Source of the DNA: Riemerella anatipestifer | Lineage (GTDB): Bacteria; Bacteroidota; Bacteroidia; Flavobacteriales; Weeksellaceae | Assembly: GCF_035666175.1 (NCBI RefSeq) | Contig: NZ_CP142016.1 | Location: 1,116,001-1,180,000, forward strand | Length of the DNA stretch: 64,000 nucleotides | Reading direction: 5' to 3' | In this document: piece by piece, positions 32,250 to 40,251 of the stretch | How positions within the stretch are numbered: position 1 is the first letter of the stretch | Layout: every line of letters starts with the position of its first letter | Position numbers and translations under genes: made by a program | The notes under the pieces: generated by a model | Seen by the model: only the letters and a program-made list of their open reading frames with translations | Databases searched by the model: none | What the model was told of the DNA's origin: nothing

Positions 32250-33764
32250 TTATCTATTTAGTTCAAGAATAGGGTCTATATATTCCCTATCGTTACTTAA
32301 ACGAGGAACTTTGTTTTGTCCGCCTAGTTTCCCTCTACTTTCCAACCAATCATAAAATAAGTTAGCTCTAGCGATATGAATCACAGGTTTTTTTAGTGTC
32401 ATATCATTATAACGCTTGGCTTCGTAGTCGGAATTGATGGATTTTAAAGTTTCATCAAACACTTTTTCAAAAGTTGTCATATCATTAGGAACTTGGCTGA
32501 ACTCTATAACCCACTCGTGAGCTCCACTTTCACTTCCCTTCATAAAGATAGGAGCAGCGGTATAATCGGTAATCTTAGCGGCGGTTGCTTCACACGCTTT
32601 TTGTAAAGCCATTTCGGCATTATCAATCATCAATTCTTCTCCAAAAGCGTTGATGTAATGCTTGGTTCTGCCTGATATTTTGATGCGATAAGGATCGGTG
32701 CTGGTAAATCTCACGGTGTCGCCTATTAAGTAACGCCAAAGCCCACCATTAGTGGTAATTACTACGGCATAGTTTTTACCTACTTCCACCTCTTCCAGCG
32801 GAATTGCTTTAAGATTGGTCTCGGAAAAATGTTCCATAGGAATAAATTCGTAGAAAATCCCATAATCTAGCATTAGTAACATTTCATCACTATCAGACCT
32901 ATCCTGAATACCGAAAAATCCTTCGGAAGCATTGTAAATTTCGTAATAATTAATGTCTTTACCAATGAGCTCCTTGTATTGTTCTCTATAAGGCTTAAAG
33001 CTAATTCCTCCGTGGAAAAACACTTCTAAATTAGGCCAAAGTTCAGAGATGGAACCTTTGCCTGTTTTTTTCAAGATGCGTTGCAATAGCACCATCATCC
33101 AGCTAGGTACTCCTGTAAGGCTTCCCACATCTTCTTGCCTTACTTCGGATACGATGGCTTTCAGTTTAGTTTCCCACTCAGACATCAGTGAGGTTTTTTT
33201 GCTAGGCGTGGTGGTAATTTCTACCCAAAAAGGCAAATTTTCTATTAAAATCGCCGATAAATCTCCAAACTTAGTATTAAAATCCTCATATAGCTCCGAG
33301 CTTCCTCCCAGTCTTAAATTTTTATATTGAAATAAAGTATTCTCTGGGTGGTTGTTAGCGTAGATAGACACTAAGTCTTTCCCTGCTTTGAAGTGGCAAT
33401 CCTCTAGACTTTCATCAGAAATAGGGATAAATTTACTTTTGGCATTAGTGGTTCCAGAAGACTTTGCGAATTTTCTAATGTAGCCATTCCATATCACATT
33501 TTTTTCGCCTTTTCTTGCCCTTTCTATATAAGGCTCAAAATCTTCATAGGTTACAATTGGAACTTGATTACAAAAGTCCTGATAGCTAGAAATATTTTTA
33601 AACCCATATTCTTTTCCATACACTGTTTCTTCAGCTCTGAAGAGTTGCGAAAAAAGAATACCCTTTTGCGTTTCTATAGGATGCTTAATAAAATTTTGTA
33701 TCTGATCCATTCTTTGGCGAATGAACCAGTTTACCACTGTATTGAAGAGAACCTTTGTTGCCAT
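32250..33764 (-). CDS. GH3 auxin-responsive promoter family protein (acyl-adenylate superfamily)
   Basis: About 504 residues, resembling plant GH3 acyl-acid amido synthetases. The ATP-binding KSSGTTNAKSKFIP (motif I) and the YEIYNASEGFFGIQ and TTNGGLWRYLIGDTVRF segments are in place. Bacterial homologues are widespread in Bacteroidota, with the acyl acid and amine unknown. The frame is open to a TTG at 33773, but that codon lies inside a TATCTTTG -7 box (33778-33771); the ATG at 33762-33764 is the start, giving a leaderless or nearly leaderless mRNA. Confidence 0.85.
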   Translation of the reverse strand: MATKVLFNTVVNWFIRQRMDQIQNFIKHPIETQKGILFSQLFRAEETVYGKEYGFKNISSYQDFCNQVPIVTYEDFEPYIERARKGEKNVIWNGYIRKFAKSSGTTNAKSKFIPISDESLEDCHFKAGKDLVSIYANNHPENTLFQYKNLRLGGSSELYEDFNTKFGDLSAILIENLPFWVEITTTPSKKTSLMSEWETKLKAIVSEVRQEDVGSLTGVPSWMMVLLQRILKKTGKGSISELWPNLEVFFHGGISFKPYREQYKELIGKDINYYEIYNASEGFFGIQDRSDSDEMLLMLDYGIFYEFIPMEHFSETNLKAIPLEEVEVGKNYAVVITTNGGLWRYLIGDTVRFTSTDPYRIKISGRTKHYINAFGEELMIDNAEMALQKACEATAAKITDYTAAPIFMKGSESGAHEWVIEFSQVPNDMTTFEKVFDETLKSINSDYEAKRYNDMTLKKPVIHIARANLFYDWLESRGKLGGQNKVPRLSNDREYIDPILELNR

Positions 33765-33770
33765 ACCGAG

Positions 33771-33778
33771 CAAAGATA
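33771..33778 (-). promoter_or_regulatory. -7 box of the GH3-family gene
   Basis: TATCTTTG on the minus strand ends 6 bp before the ATG at 33764. It decides the start codon, since the alternative upstream TTG is part of the box. Confidence 0.5.
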
Positions 33779-33923
33779 ATACTTTTTCTGTTTTGTTTGG
33801 GTATCATAAGAACCCACAAATATCAGTTTCATAAATTCTTTTTGTTCCAAAAAACTTCAATAATATTAGAAACTTGAGTTTACATTCTGTAAATTTGCTG
33901 TTTCAAAAAAGAATTATCAAAAT

Positions 33924-35435
33924 ATGGAAAAAGTACGCGTTCGTTTTGCACCAAGTCCTACAGGAGCTTTACATTTGGGAGGTGTAAGAACGGCATTATA
34001 CGACTATTTGTTTGCAAAACATCATGGAGGCGATTTTGTCCTTAGAATAGAAGATACCGACTCTGCTAGATATGTAGAAGGTGCTGAAGAATACATTATG
34101 GAGGCATTAGAATGGTGTGGTATCGTCCCTGATGAAAGCCCTAAACATGGTGGACCTTATGCTCCATACAGACAGTCGGAACGAAGAGCTATCTATGACC
34201 AATATACTGACCAAATATTAAAAACAGATTATGCTTACATCGCTTTTGACACTCCAGAAGAGTTAGATGCTATCCGAAAAGAGTTTGAAAGCAGAGGCGA
34301 AGTTTTTGCGTACAATTACAGAACTCGTGGCAGATTGAGAAATAGCATCAGCCTTCCTAAAGAAGAGGTAGAGCAACTACTTGCGGAAAAAACACCTTAT
34401 GTGGCAAGGTTTAAAATGCCTGTGGACAGAATTGTAAGTCTTAAAGATATTATCAGAGGGGATTTCAGCGTAAATACCAACGACTTAGACGACAAAGTTT
34501 TAGTTAAAAATGATGGAATGCCAACCTATCATTTCGCTAATATTATTGATGACCACGAAATGAAAATTACCCATGTGATTAGAGGGGAAGAATGGTTACC
34601 GTCTATGGCGTTACATGTACTCTTATATGAAGCTATGGGTTGGGACGCTCCCGAATTCGCTCATTTATCATTGATATTAAAACCAGAAGGTAAAGGTAAA
34701 CTAAGCAAAAGAGATGGAGCTAAGTTTGGTTTCCCTGTTTTCCCATTAGATTTCCAAGACCCTGAAAGTGGAGAAATATGGAAAGGTTACAGAGAATCTG
34801 GCTATTTCCCAGAGGCATTTGTAAATATGGTGGCTCTTCTCGGTTGGACTCCAGCAGACGACAAAGAAATTTTATCTATGGAAGAGATGGTTCAAGAGTT
34901 TGACCTTTACAAAGTACACAAGGCGGGTGCTAGATTTAGTTTAGACAAAGCCAAGTGGTTTAACCATCAGTATCTACAACAAAAGTCTAACAACCAGCTT
35001 TTGGAAGAATTAAAACAAATAGAAAATGTTAATTCTAAACAAATTTCTGACGAGGTACTGCTGAAAATAGTTTCTCTAATGAAAGAAAGAGCCACTTTTG
35101 TAAAGGATATCTACGAGGAAGGAAAGTTCTTTTTTGAAGCTCCTCAATCTTTTGATGAGAAAGCCGTTAAAAAAGCTTGGAAGGAAGATACTCACGGAGT
35201 AATGGCTACTCTAACAACTGTACTAGAAGCTATTTCTTTTGATGCAGAAACCATCAAAAATGCCATTCACGATTTTGCAACAGAACATTCTTTAGGTATG
35301 GGTAAAGTAATGATGCCTTTGCGTTTGGCACTCGTTGGTGAATTAAAAGGTCCTGATGTGCCTGATTTAATGGAAATCATTGGCAAAGAAGAAAGCCTTA
35401 ACAGATTAAAAAAGGCGTTGGAGGTTTTAAAGTAA
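33924..35435 (+). CDS. gltX: Glutamyl-tRNA synthetase
   Basis: 503 residues, a class I aminoacyl-tRNA synthetase. The HIGH-type motif appears in APSPTGALHLGGVRTALYDYLFA and the KMSKS loop as KLSKRDG. RIEDTDSARYVEG and the C-terminal alpha-helical anticodon-binding domain complete the enzyme. It charges tRNA-Glu (a non-discriminating role on tRNA-Gln cannot be judged here). A TAAATTTG -7 box lies at 33890-33897, 26 bp before the ATG. accA follows 53 bp downstream with its own -7 box. Confidence 0.98.
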   Translation: MEKVRVRFAPSPTGALHLGGVRTALYDYLFAKHHGGDFVLRIEDTDSARYVEGAEEYIMEALEWCGIVPDESPKHGGPYAPYRQSERRAIYDQYTDQILKTDYAYIAFDTPEELDAIRKEFESRGEVFAYNYRTRGRLRNSISLPKEEVEQLLAEKTPYVARFKMPVDRIVSLKDIIRGDFSVNTNDLDDKVLVKNDGMPTYHFANIIDDHEMKITHVIRGEEWLPSMALHVLLYEAMGWDAPEFAHLSLILKPEGKGKLSKRDGAKFGFPVFPLDFQDPESGEIWKGYRESGYFPEAFVNMVALLGWTPADDKEILSMEEMVQEFDLYKVHKAGARFSLDKAKWFNHQYLQQKSNNQLLEELKQIENVNSKQISDEVLLKIVSLMKERATFVKDIYEEGKFFFEAPQSFDEKAVKKAWKEDTHGVMATLTTVLEAISFDAETIKNAIHDFATEHSLGMGKVMMPLRLALVGELKGPDVPDLMEIIGKEESLNRLKKALEVLK

Positions 35436-35488
35436 AATCTCTTTTATTAAAAAATTATTAAATTTGAACGGTAAATTATCTCATCAAT

Positions 35489-36445
35489 ATGGAATATTTA
35501 GATTTTGAAACCCCTATAAAAGAACTCATGGAGCAGTACGAAAAGTGCTCTCTAGTAGGCGAAGAAAGTGGCGTGGATATGAAAACGGCGTGTAGCCAAA
35601 TAGAAGATAAAATCAACAAGAAAAAGAAGGAGATATACGGTAATCTTACGCCTTGGCAAAGGGTACAGTTGTCTCGTCACCCTAACCGACCTTATACTTT
35701 AGATTATATTAAAGGAATTGCAGATGAAGGTAGCTTTGTGGAAATGCACGGTGATAGAAACTTCGCAGATGATACAGCTATGGTGGGTGGTTTAGCCAAA
35801 ATTGAAGGGCAATCTGTAATGTTTATAGGAACTCAAAAAGGGCGAACTACCAAAGAAAGACAACACAGAAGATTCGGAATGAGTAACCCTGAAGGTTACC
35901 GAAAAGCTCTTAGACTAATGAAATTAGCAGAGAAATTTAATATTCCTGTGGTTACTTTTATAGATACACCAGGGGCCTATCCTGGACTAGAAGCTGAAGA
36001 AAGAGGTCAAGGCGAGGCTATTGCAAGAAACATCTACGAAATGTGCCAACTTAAAACCCCTATTTTCTGCTATGTAATTGGCGAAGGTGCTAGTGGTGGT
36101 GCTTTAGGTATAGGTGTTGGCAACAAGGTTTATATGATGGAGAACTCTTGGTACTCCGTAATTTCTCCTGAAAACTGTTCTGCTATATTATGGAGAAATT
36201 GGGAGCATAAAGAAGAGGCCGCCTCTACTATGAAACTAACAGCACAAGACTCTCTCAAAGAAAAAATTATAGACGGTATTATAGAAGAACCTCTAGGAGG
36301 AGCTCACTACGACCCAAGTGTAGCTTACCAAAATGTAAAAAACTCTATCTTAAATAACATCAAAGCCTTTAAGAAATTCTCGGCTAAAGAGTTAGAATCT
36401 CAAAGACAAGATAAATTTATTTCAATGGGTAGATTTAAAGGGTAA
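35489..36445 (+). CDS. accA: Acetyl-CoA carboxylase carboxyltransferase subunit alpha
   Basis: 318 residues, normal length. AccA and AccD form the carboxyltransferase that moves CO2 from biotin to acetyl-CoA, the first step of fatty acid synthesis. The N-terminal helical region ([22 protein letters not shown]) and the crotonase-type core ([68 protein letters not shown]) are typical. TAAATTTG at 35459-35466 is a probable -7 box. It ends at a bidirectional terminator. Confidence 0.98.
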   Translation: MEYLDFETPIKELMEQYEKCSLVGEESGVDMKTACSQIEDKINKKKKEIYGNLTPWQRVQLSRHPNRPYTLDYIKGIADEGSFVEMHGDRNFADDTAMVGGLAKIEGQSVMFIGTQKGRTTKERQHRRFGMSNPEGYRKALRLMKLAEKFNIPVVTFIDTPGAYPGLEAEERGQGEAIARNIYEMCQLKTPIFCYVIGEGASGGALGIGVGNKVYMMENSWYSVISPENCSAILWRNWEHKEEAASTMKLTAQDSLKEKIIDGIIEEPLGGAHYDPSVAYQNVKNSILNNIKAFKKFSAKELESQRQDKFISMGRFKG

Positions 36446-36450
36446 CAAAA

Positions 36451-36480
36451 AAAGAGGTTGTTTTTATCAACCTCTTTTTT
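36451..36480. terminator. Bidirectional terminator between accA and the 194-residue secreted protein gene
   Basis: AAAGAGGTTG pairs with CAACCTCTTT around a 7-base loop, with T runs on both strands. Confidence 0.9.
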
Positions 36481-36488
36481 ATTTATAT

Positions 36489-37073
36489 TTAGTTCCCTAG
36501 AACCATTTCCATATCGTCAGTTACCTTTTTAGAAGTGCTGAACTGAGCATTGCATATTGTAGAAGAAAACTGGTAAGTCCCTTTTTGCAACAAAGTCGCA
36601 TTTCTACCTGAAGCTGGAATATTTAGTTCCAATGTCTTTTTACCATCACTAATTTTAAGAATAATTGGACATTTGGACTTATTTCTTACAGAAAAATAAG
36701 CCTCATTTTCGTTAGGTGTATCGCCTAAAAGATGGTTAATCATATCAGCAGCTTTCTCATTTTCTGTCTTAGAAGAATTATTTTTAATACTACTAGTTGT
36801 CTTAGATGATGATTTTTTTTCTACCACTACTGGAGTAGATGCTGTTTTCTTTTTAGAATCATTTGAGGTATTACCATTAAGGATATTATAAAGTTTAGCC
36901 TTAAATTTAGGCGTATCAGGATGGTCTGGATTATACTTTATAAAATTAGCAATTACCTTAATATCATCAGAAGCCTCCACCTGTTGCGGCGTATATTTTG
37001 ATTGTGCATTTACCCATAAAACCGTACTAAAAAGTAGTCCATACACCATTAGGATTTTAAATTTCATTCTCAT
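36489..37073 (-). CDS. Secreted hypothetical protein (DUF6759-like)
   Basis: 194 residues with a signal peptide (about 1-24). Two parts are visible: an N-terminal segment (KYTPQQVEASDDIKVIANFI, NPDHPDTPKFKAKL) and a C-terminal beta domain (about 120-194: NEAYFSVRNKSKCPIILKIS ... GTYQFSSTICNAQFSTSKKV). They are joined by a low-complexity Ser/Thr/Lys/Asn linker. The layout resembles a Chryseobacterium/Riemerella family that I recall as DUF6759; that name is not certain. Function unknown. Confidence 0.7.
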   Translation of the reverse strand: MRMKFKILMVYGLLFSTVLWVNAQSKYTPQQVEASDDIKVIANFIKYNPDHPDTPKFKAKLYNILNGNTSNDSKKKTASTPVVVEKKSSSKTTSSIKNNSSKTENEKAADMINHLLGDTPNENEAYFSVRNKSKCPIILKISDGKKTLELNIPASGRNATLLQKGTYQFSSTICNAQFSTSKKVTDDMEMVLGN

Positions 37074-37150
37074 CTCTCTTATAATTTAAACTCTTTACTC
37101 GTTATCTAAAACAACGCAAAAACTCTATTTTTAGTTTATGCTAAAATTAT

Positions 37151-37158
37151 TATCTTTG
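37151..37158 (+). promoter_or_regulatory. -7 box of tsf
   Basis: TATCTTTG, giving a predicted start near 37165 and a leader of about 53 bases to the tsf ATG. No consensus -33 box is evident. Confidence 0.45.
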
Positions 37159-37217
37159 CACGGGTTTATTTAGAGACCCAAATATAGAGATAAAAAATAA
37201 CTAAAAATATTATTATT

Positions 37218-38186
37218 ATGTATTCACCAGCTGCAGCAGATGTTGCAAAACTAAGAAACACTACAGGGGCAGGAATAATGGACTGCAAAAAAGCTTTAGT
37301 AGAAGCTGAAGGAGATTTTGATAAAGCAATAGAAATCCTTAGAAAAAAAGGACAAAAAGTAGCTGCTAATAGAGCTGACAGAGAGTCTGCAGAAGGAGCT
37401 GTTATTGCTAAAGTAAATGCAGACAACACTGCAGGTGCTATTATCGCTCTTAATTGTGAGACTGACTTCGTAGCTAAAAACGAAGATTTCGTAGCACTAG
37501 CTCACAAATTAGCTGAACAAGCAATTAACTACTCTAGCAAAGAAGAGTTTTTAGCTTCTGACTTCGGAGGAATGACCGTAGCTGATAAACTTATCGAACA
37601 AACTGGGGTTATCGGAGAGAAAATTGAAATCGGTGCGTTTGAAACTATCAAAGGAGCTTATCTAGGAGCTTATATCCACGTAGGAAATAAAATCGCTGCT
37701 ATTACAGCTCTTTCTAAAAACTTCGACCAAGCGGCAGATTTAGCTAAAGATGTATCTATGCAGGTAGCTTCTATGGGAGCTGAAACGCTTTCTTACAAAG
37801 ATTTTGATCCAGCTTACATCGCTAGCGAAACTGAAGCTCGTATTGCTGTAATACAAAAAGAAAACGAAGAGTTAATTCGTTTAGGTAAGCCGTTAAAGAA
37901 TGTACCTAAATACATCTCTTATGCACAACTTACTGAAGAAGTTCTAAAACAAGCTGAAGAAGATGCTAAAGCAGAACTAAAAGCAGAAGGCAAGCCTGAG
38001 CAAATTTGGGATAAAATTATTCCTGGTAAAATCCAAAAATTCATCAGTGATAACACAACTCTAGACCAAGAGAAAGCATTATTAGACCAAAACTTCATTA
38101 AAGATGATAGCAAAAAAGTAGCTGAATATGTGAAGTCTTTCGGTGATGATGTAGAAATCGTAGGATTTAGAAGAGTTAGCCTATAA
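37218..38186 (+). CDS. tsf: Translation elongation factor Ts
   Basis: 322 residues. EF-Ts recharges EF-Tu by nucleotide exchange. The N-terminal UBA-like domain (AADVAKLRNTTGAGIMDCKKALVEAEGDF, LRKKGQKVAANRADRESAEG) and the TDF motif (CETDFVAKNEDF) are unmistakable. It is longer than E. coli EF-Ts because of extra sequence in the C-terminal half. It is alone here with its own promoter and terminator, whereas most flavobacteria have it directly behind rpsB; rpsB is not in the window. Confidence 0.97.
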   Translation: MYSPAAADVAKLRNTTGAGIMDCKKALVEAEGDFDKAIEILRKKGQKVAANRADRESAEGAVIAKVNADNTAGAIIALNCETDFVAKNEDFVALAHKLAEQAINYSSKEEFLASDFGGMTVADKLIEQTGVIGEKIEIGAFETIKGAYLGAYIHVGNKIAAITALSKNFDQAADLAKDVSMQVASMGAETLSYKDFDPAYIASETEARIAVIQKENEELIRLGKPLKNVPKYISYAQLTEEVLKQAEEDAKAELKAEGKPEQIWDKIIPGKIQKFISDNTTLDQEKALLDQNFIKDDSKKVAEYVKSFGDDVEIVGFRRVSL

Positions 38187-38201
38187 TTATAAAATTCAAA
38201 T

Positions 38202-38237
38202 AAAAAAAGAAGAACCCAATTGGTTCTTCTTTTTTTA
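38202..38237. terminator. Bidirectional terminator between tsf and the ROK kinase gene
   Basis: AAAAAAAGAAGAACC and GGTTCTTCTTTTTTT form a long stem around a 5-base loop, with T runs on both strands. Confidence 0.9.
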
Positions 38238-38263
38238 TTTATATCACTTTGTAGATAATTATT

Positions 38264-39229
38264 TTACTTTTCCCAAACTAGAGAACTAGCGCCTAATATC
38301 GCTGCATCTGCTTCGTCTAGTTCACTAAAAACTAATTTTACTTTTCCTCTAAATATAGGTAACAAGTTTCTCTCCATATGCAGCCTTGTTGGTTTTAGAA
38401 TGAAATCTCCCGCCTTTATAACGCCACCAAATAATAAAATAGCCTCTGGAGAAGAGAACATAACAAAATTAGCCAATGCTTCCCCTAATTTTTGACCAGT
38501 ATATCTAAAGACCTCTACTGCCGTAGGGTCTCCTTCCAAAGCACACTCGTGTACTGTTTTAGCGTTAATCTGTTCCTCTGGATAGTTATTAAGCATAGAT
38601 TCTGGAAACTCTGCCCTCATCTTTTTAGCTGTTATCGCAATGCCTGTTGCAGAAGCATAAGCCTCTAAACTCCCTTCCGAGCCTGTACTCCAGTGCTTTC
38701 TTCCTCCAGGTTTCACTATGGTATGCCCTAGCTCCCCCGCAAAACCGTCGTGACCATACACCAACTGACCATTAGCAATAACTCCACTCCCAACACCTGT
38801 ACCTAGAGTTATCATTATAAAATCTTTCATTCCTCTTGCGGCCCCAAACATCATTTCTCCATAAGCCGCTGCATTGGCATCATTAGTTACCTTACACGGT
38901 ACCCCAAATTTCGCAGTAATTTTCTCTGCTAGAGGCACTATTCCTTTCCATTTGAGGTTAGGTGCATTTTCTATAGTACCTTTATAATAGTTACCGTTAG
39001 GAGCTCCTATGCCTATACCTTCTAATTGGCTTTTAGCATCGTGTTGTTCTAATATAGGTTCTATTTCTTTATAGAGTGTGTTTATAAAATCATCTATATC
39101 ATCATAGTCTGTCTTTATCCTGCCTTTTCCTAAAATTTCCCCTCTGTGGTTCACCAAACCAAACTTAGTGTTGGTACCTCCTATATCTATTCCTAAAGCC
39201 ATACGGCTAGACAAATCCGAAACTGTCAT
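38264..39229 (-). CDS. ROK family sugar kinase (glucokinase-like) without the zinc-binding cysteines
   Basis: 321 residues. The ASKHA phosphate-1 motif ALGIDIGGTNTKFGL, the substrate loop with VTNDANAAAYGE (catalytic Asp in the ND pair), and LGTGVGSGVI (phosphate-2) identify a ROK kinase, probably a glucokinase of the cytoplasm. The typical ROK zinc motif CxCGxxGCxE is replaced: residues 180-188 read WSTGSEGSL, so all three Cys are missing while the glycine frame and the following Glu are kept. Loss may be shared by the lineage. It is monocistronic. Confidence 0.88.
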   Translation of the reverse strand: MTVSDLSSRMALGIDIGGTNTKFGLVNHRGEILGKGRIKTDYDDIDDFINTLYKEIEPILEQHDAKSQLEGIGIGAPNGNYYKGTIENAPNLKWKGIVPLAEKITAKFGVPCKVTNDANAAAYGEMMFGAARGMKDFIMITLGTGVGSGVIANGQLVYGHDGFAGELGHTIVKPGGRKHWSTGSEGSLEAYASATGIAITAKKMRAEFPESMLNNYPEEQINAKTVHECALEGDPTAVEVFRYTGQKLGEALANFVMFSSPEAILLFGGVIKAGDFILKPTRLHMERNLLPIFRGKVKLVFSELDEADAAILGASSLVWEK

Positions 39230-39296
39230 ACTTTATATTTTTAGGAGGATAAAAGTACAATTTTATTTTTTTACTGACAATGAAATACAACTTCTA

Positions 39297-39328
39297 TTTG
39301 TATATTAAAAAAAAAGATGATATGTTTG
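39297..39328 (+). promoter_or_regulatory. Strong Bacteroidota-type promoter of unknown target
   Basis: TTTG (39297-39300), a 20-bp spacer and TATGTTTG (39321-39328) match the consensus. An ATG follows at 39338, the close spacing seen at other genes of this window. The transcript would cover the AC repeat and possibly the HU-like gene 0.5 kb downstream. Confidence 0.55.
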
Positions 39329-39337
39329 CCCCAGTTT

Positions 39338-39481
39338 ATGCAGTACACTATCAACCACATACAAGAAAATGTAAAAAAGTTACAAAATTATTTGGCTGTT
39401 CCAAATAATTTTGTAAACACACACACACACACACACACACACAGTTGCGTGCGTACGCGTATTATACCACTTTTTATCTAA
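39338..39481 (+). CDS. Short ORF interrupted by an (AC)13 repeat, possible phase-variable gene
   Basis: 47 codons beginning MQYTINHIQENVKKLQNYL, placed 9 bp after a good promoter. The frame enters the AC repeat as a Thr-His run and stops at 39479. One more AC unit (14) or two fewer (11) would shift it into a frame that stays open to 39842, about 169 codons in all, with several hydrophobic stretches. The third frame stops at 39495. Against this being a real gene, the downstream part overlaps DNA hairpins and a 14-bp repeat that is not a multiple of three. Coding status is uncertain. Confidence 0.3.
   Translation: MQYTINHIQENVKKLQNYLAVPNNFVNTHTHTHTHSCVRTRIIPLFI
39380..39416. repeat. 16-bp perfect inverted repeat
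   Basis: TTACAAAATTATTTGG and CCAAATAATTTTGTAA flank a 5-base loop (CTGTT). On the minus strand the stem is followed by CTTTTTTAC, so it could be a minus-strand terminator; on the plus strand it abuts the AC repeat. Confidence 0.9.
39417..39442 (+). repeat. (AC)13 dinucleotide microsatellite
   Basis: Thirteen AC units in a row. After AG the alternation of purine and pyrimidine continues through TGCGTGCGTACGCGTAT to about 39462, a composition prone to Z-DNA. Such tracts change length by replication slippage. Confidence 0.97.
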
Positions 39482-39571
39482 ATTTTTATCGTTAATTATA
39501 AATGTTCCGCCAATTTTTGTTGGGGGCTTTTTTCGTTTATCCTATTCTAATTTTAGTTTTCATCAATATTT

Positions 39572-39629
39572 GCTAAAAGCACCATTGTTTTGTCTTACAA
39601 CTTGGTCGTTCTTGTTGGGTGCTTTTAGC
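39572..39629. repeat. 12-bp inverted repeat with 34-base loop
   Basis: GCTAAAAGCACC (39572-39583) and GGTGCTTTTAGC (39618-39629) are perfectly complementary. It is the first of three successive stem-loops before the HU-like gene; the next, CAGAAAG with CTTTCTG, is at 39633-39660. Confidence 0.85.
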
Positions 39630-39665
39630 GTTCAGAAAGGTAGCCTTTGCTGTCTTTCTGTCTTA

Positions 39666-39712
39666 GCCTTTCCTCTCGTTTTGTGTGTGTTGAGAGGGGA
39701 AAGGCATTTTTT
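39666..39712 (+). terminator. Terminator-like hairpin upstream of the HU-like gene
   Basis: GCCTTTCC-TCTC pairs with GAGAGGGGAAAGGC (two-base bulge) around a loop of 14 bases, followed by ATTTTTTAGG. It could end a short transcript from the promoter at 39297 or attenuate the HU-like gene. Confidence 0.55.
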
Positions 39713-39767
39713 AGGACTAGAAGTTAGATGTGAGATATTAGAACTTAGTATTACCTCAACTCTTAAG

Positions 39768-39837
39768 TCTAATATCCAATACCTAACACTCAACATTCAG
39801 AATCTAACATCTGAAATCCAATATCTAAAATCTAAAC
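39768..39837 (+). repeat. Degenerate 14-bp tandem repeat, five units
   Basis: Units are TCTAATATCCAATA, CCTAACACTCAACA, TTCAGAATCTAACA, TCTGAAATCCAATA and TCTAAAATCTAAAC. The strand is nearly free of G. A weaker sixth unit may precede it at 39754. The repeat ends 15 bp before the ATG of the HU-like gene. Confidence 0.75.
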
Positions 39838-39852
39838 CTTAAATACTAGATT

Positions 39853-40236
39853 ATGTCAATTAAGTACAAAACCATTCAGAAAGCCCAGCCAGGTGTGGCG
39901 GGCGGAGGCGACAAAAAATTCTATGCATCGCCTGTGTATCAAGGAGAGAAAACTCTAGAAGGTCTTACCAAAGACATCGAGAAAATTTCCACCGTAAGTG
40001 GGGCAGACATCAGAGCGGTGCTTTATGCACTCGTAGATGTGATGCAAAATTCACTTTCAGACGGACAGATTGTAAGGCTAGGCGAACTCGGCAGTATGAG
40101 AGTGAGCCTTAGCAGTGAGGGCAAAGCCAAAGAGGAGGAAGTAACTTCGGCAGCAGTAAAGTCAGCAAAGGTGCTGTTTACCCCAGGTTCTGACCTTAAA
40201 AAGATGCTGCAAACGCTGAAGTTTGAAAAAGCCTAG
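39853..40236 (+). CDS. HU-family DNA-binding protein (HU-like, extended N-terminus)
   Basis: 127 residues. Its beginning, MSIKYKTIQKAQPGV, and the core (EGLTKDIEKISTVSGADIRAVLYALVDVMQNSLSDGQIVRLGELGSMRVS) match the HU-HIG group, which is common and multicopy in Bacteroidota. These proteins have an extra N-terminal strand compared with classical HU and a helical pair for dimerisation; a role in binding or bending DNA is assumed. It ends with LKKMLQTLKF. It is surrounded by unusual repeats on both sides and followed by a surface-protein gene, and the region may be a mobile or variable module. Confidence 0.85.
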   Translation: MSIKYKTIQKAQPGVAGGGDKKFYASPVYQGEKTLEGLTKDIEKISTVSGADIRAVLYALVDVMQNSLSDGQIVRLGELGSMRVSLSSEGKAKEEEVTSAAVKSAKVLFTPGSDLKKMLQTLKFEKA

Positions 40237-40251
40237 CTACCCACAAAAAAT

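Larger units (their letters stand above)
39230..39852. other. 623-bp region with promoter, microsatellite, hairpins and a 14-bp tandem repeat
   Basis: This holds, in order: a good plus-strand promoter (39297-39328); an ATG 9 bp after it; a 16-bp perfect inverted repeat (39380-39416); an (AC)13 tract (39417-39442) continued by alternating purine-pyrimidine sequence; three strong inverted repeats (39572-39629, 39633-39660, 39666-39712); and a 14-bp degenerate tandem repeat (39768-39837) ending 15 bp before the HU-like gene. It does not look like an ordinary gene or an ordinary spacer. Confidence 0.7.

Noticed and set aside
39508-39534. Terminator at the GCCAA / TTGG stretch before a T run
   Set aside because: Only four to five base pairs with a large bulge; too weak to call.
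39570-39842. Independent 90-codon ORF starting at TTG, before the HU-like gene
   Set aside because: No promoter or start context of its own; it spans three DNA inverted repeats and a 14-bp tandem repeat. Kept only as the possible downstream part of the AC-repeat frame.
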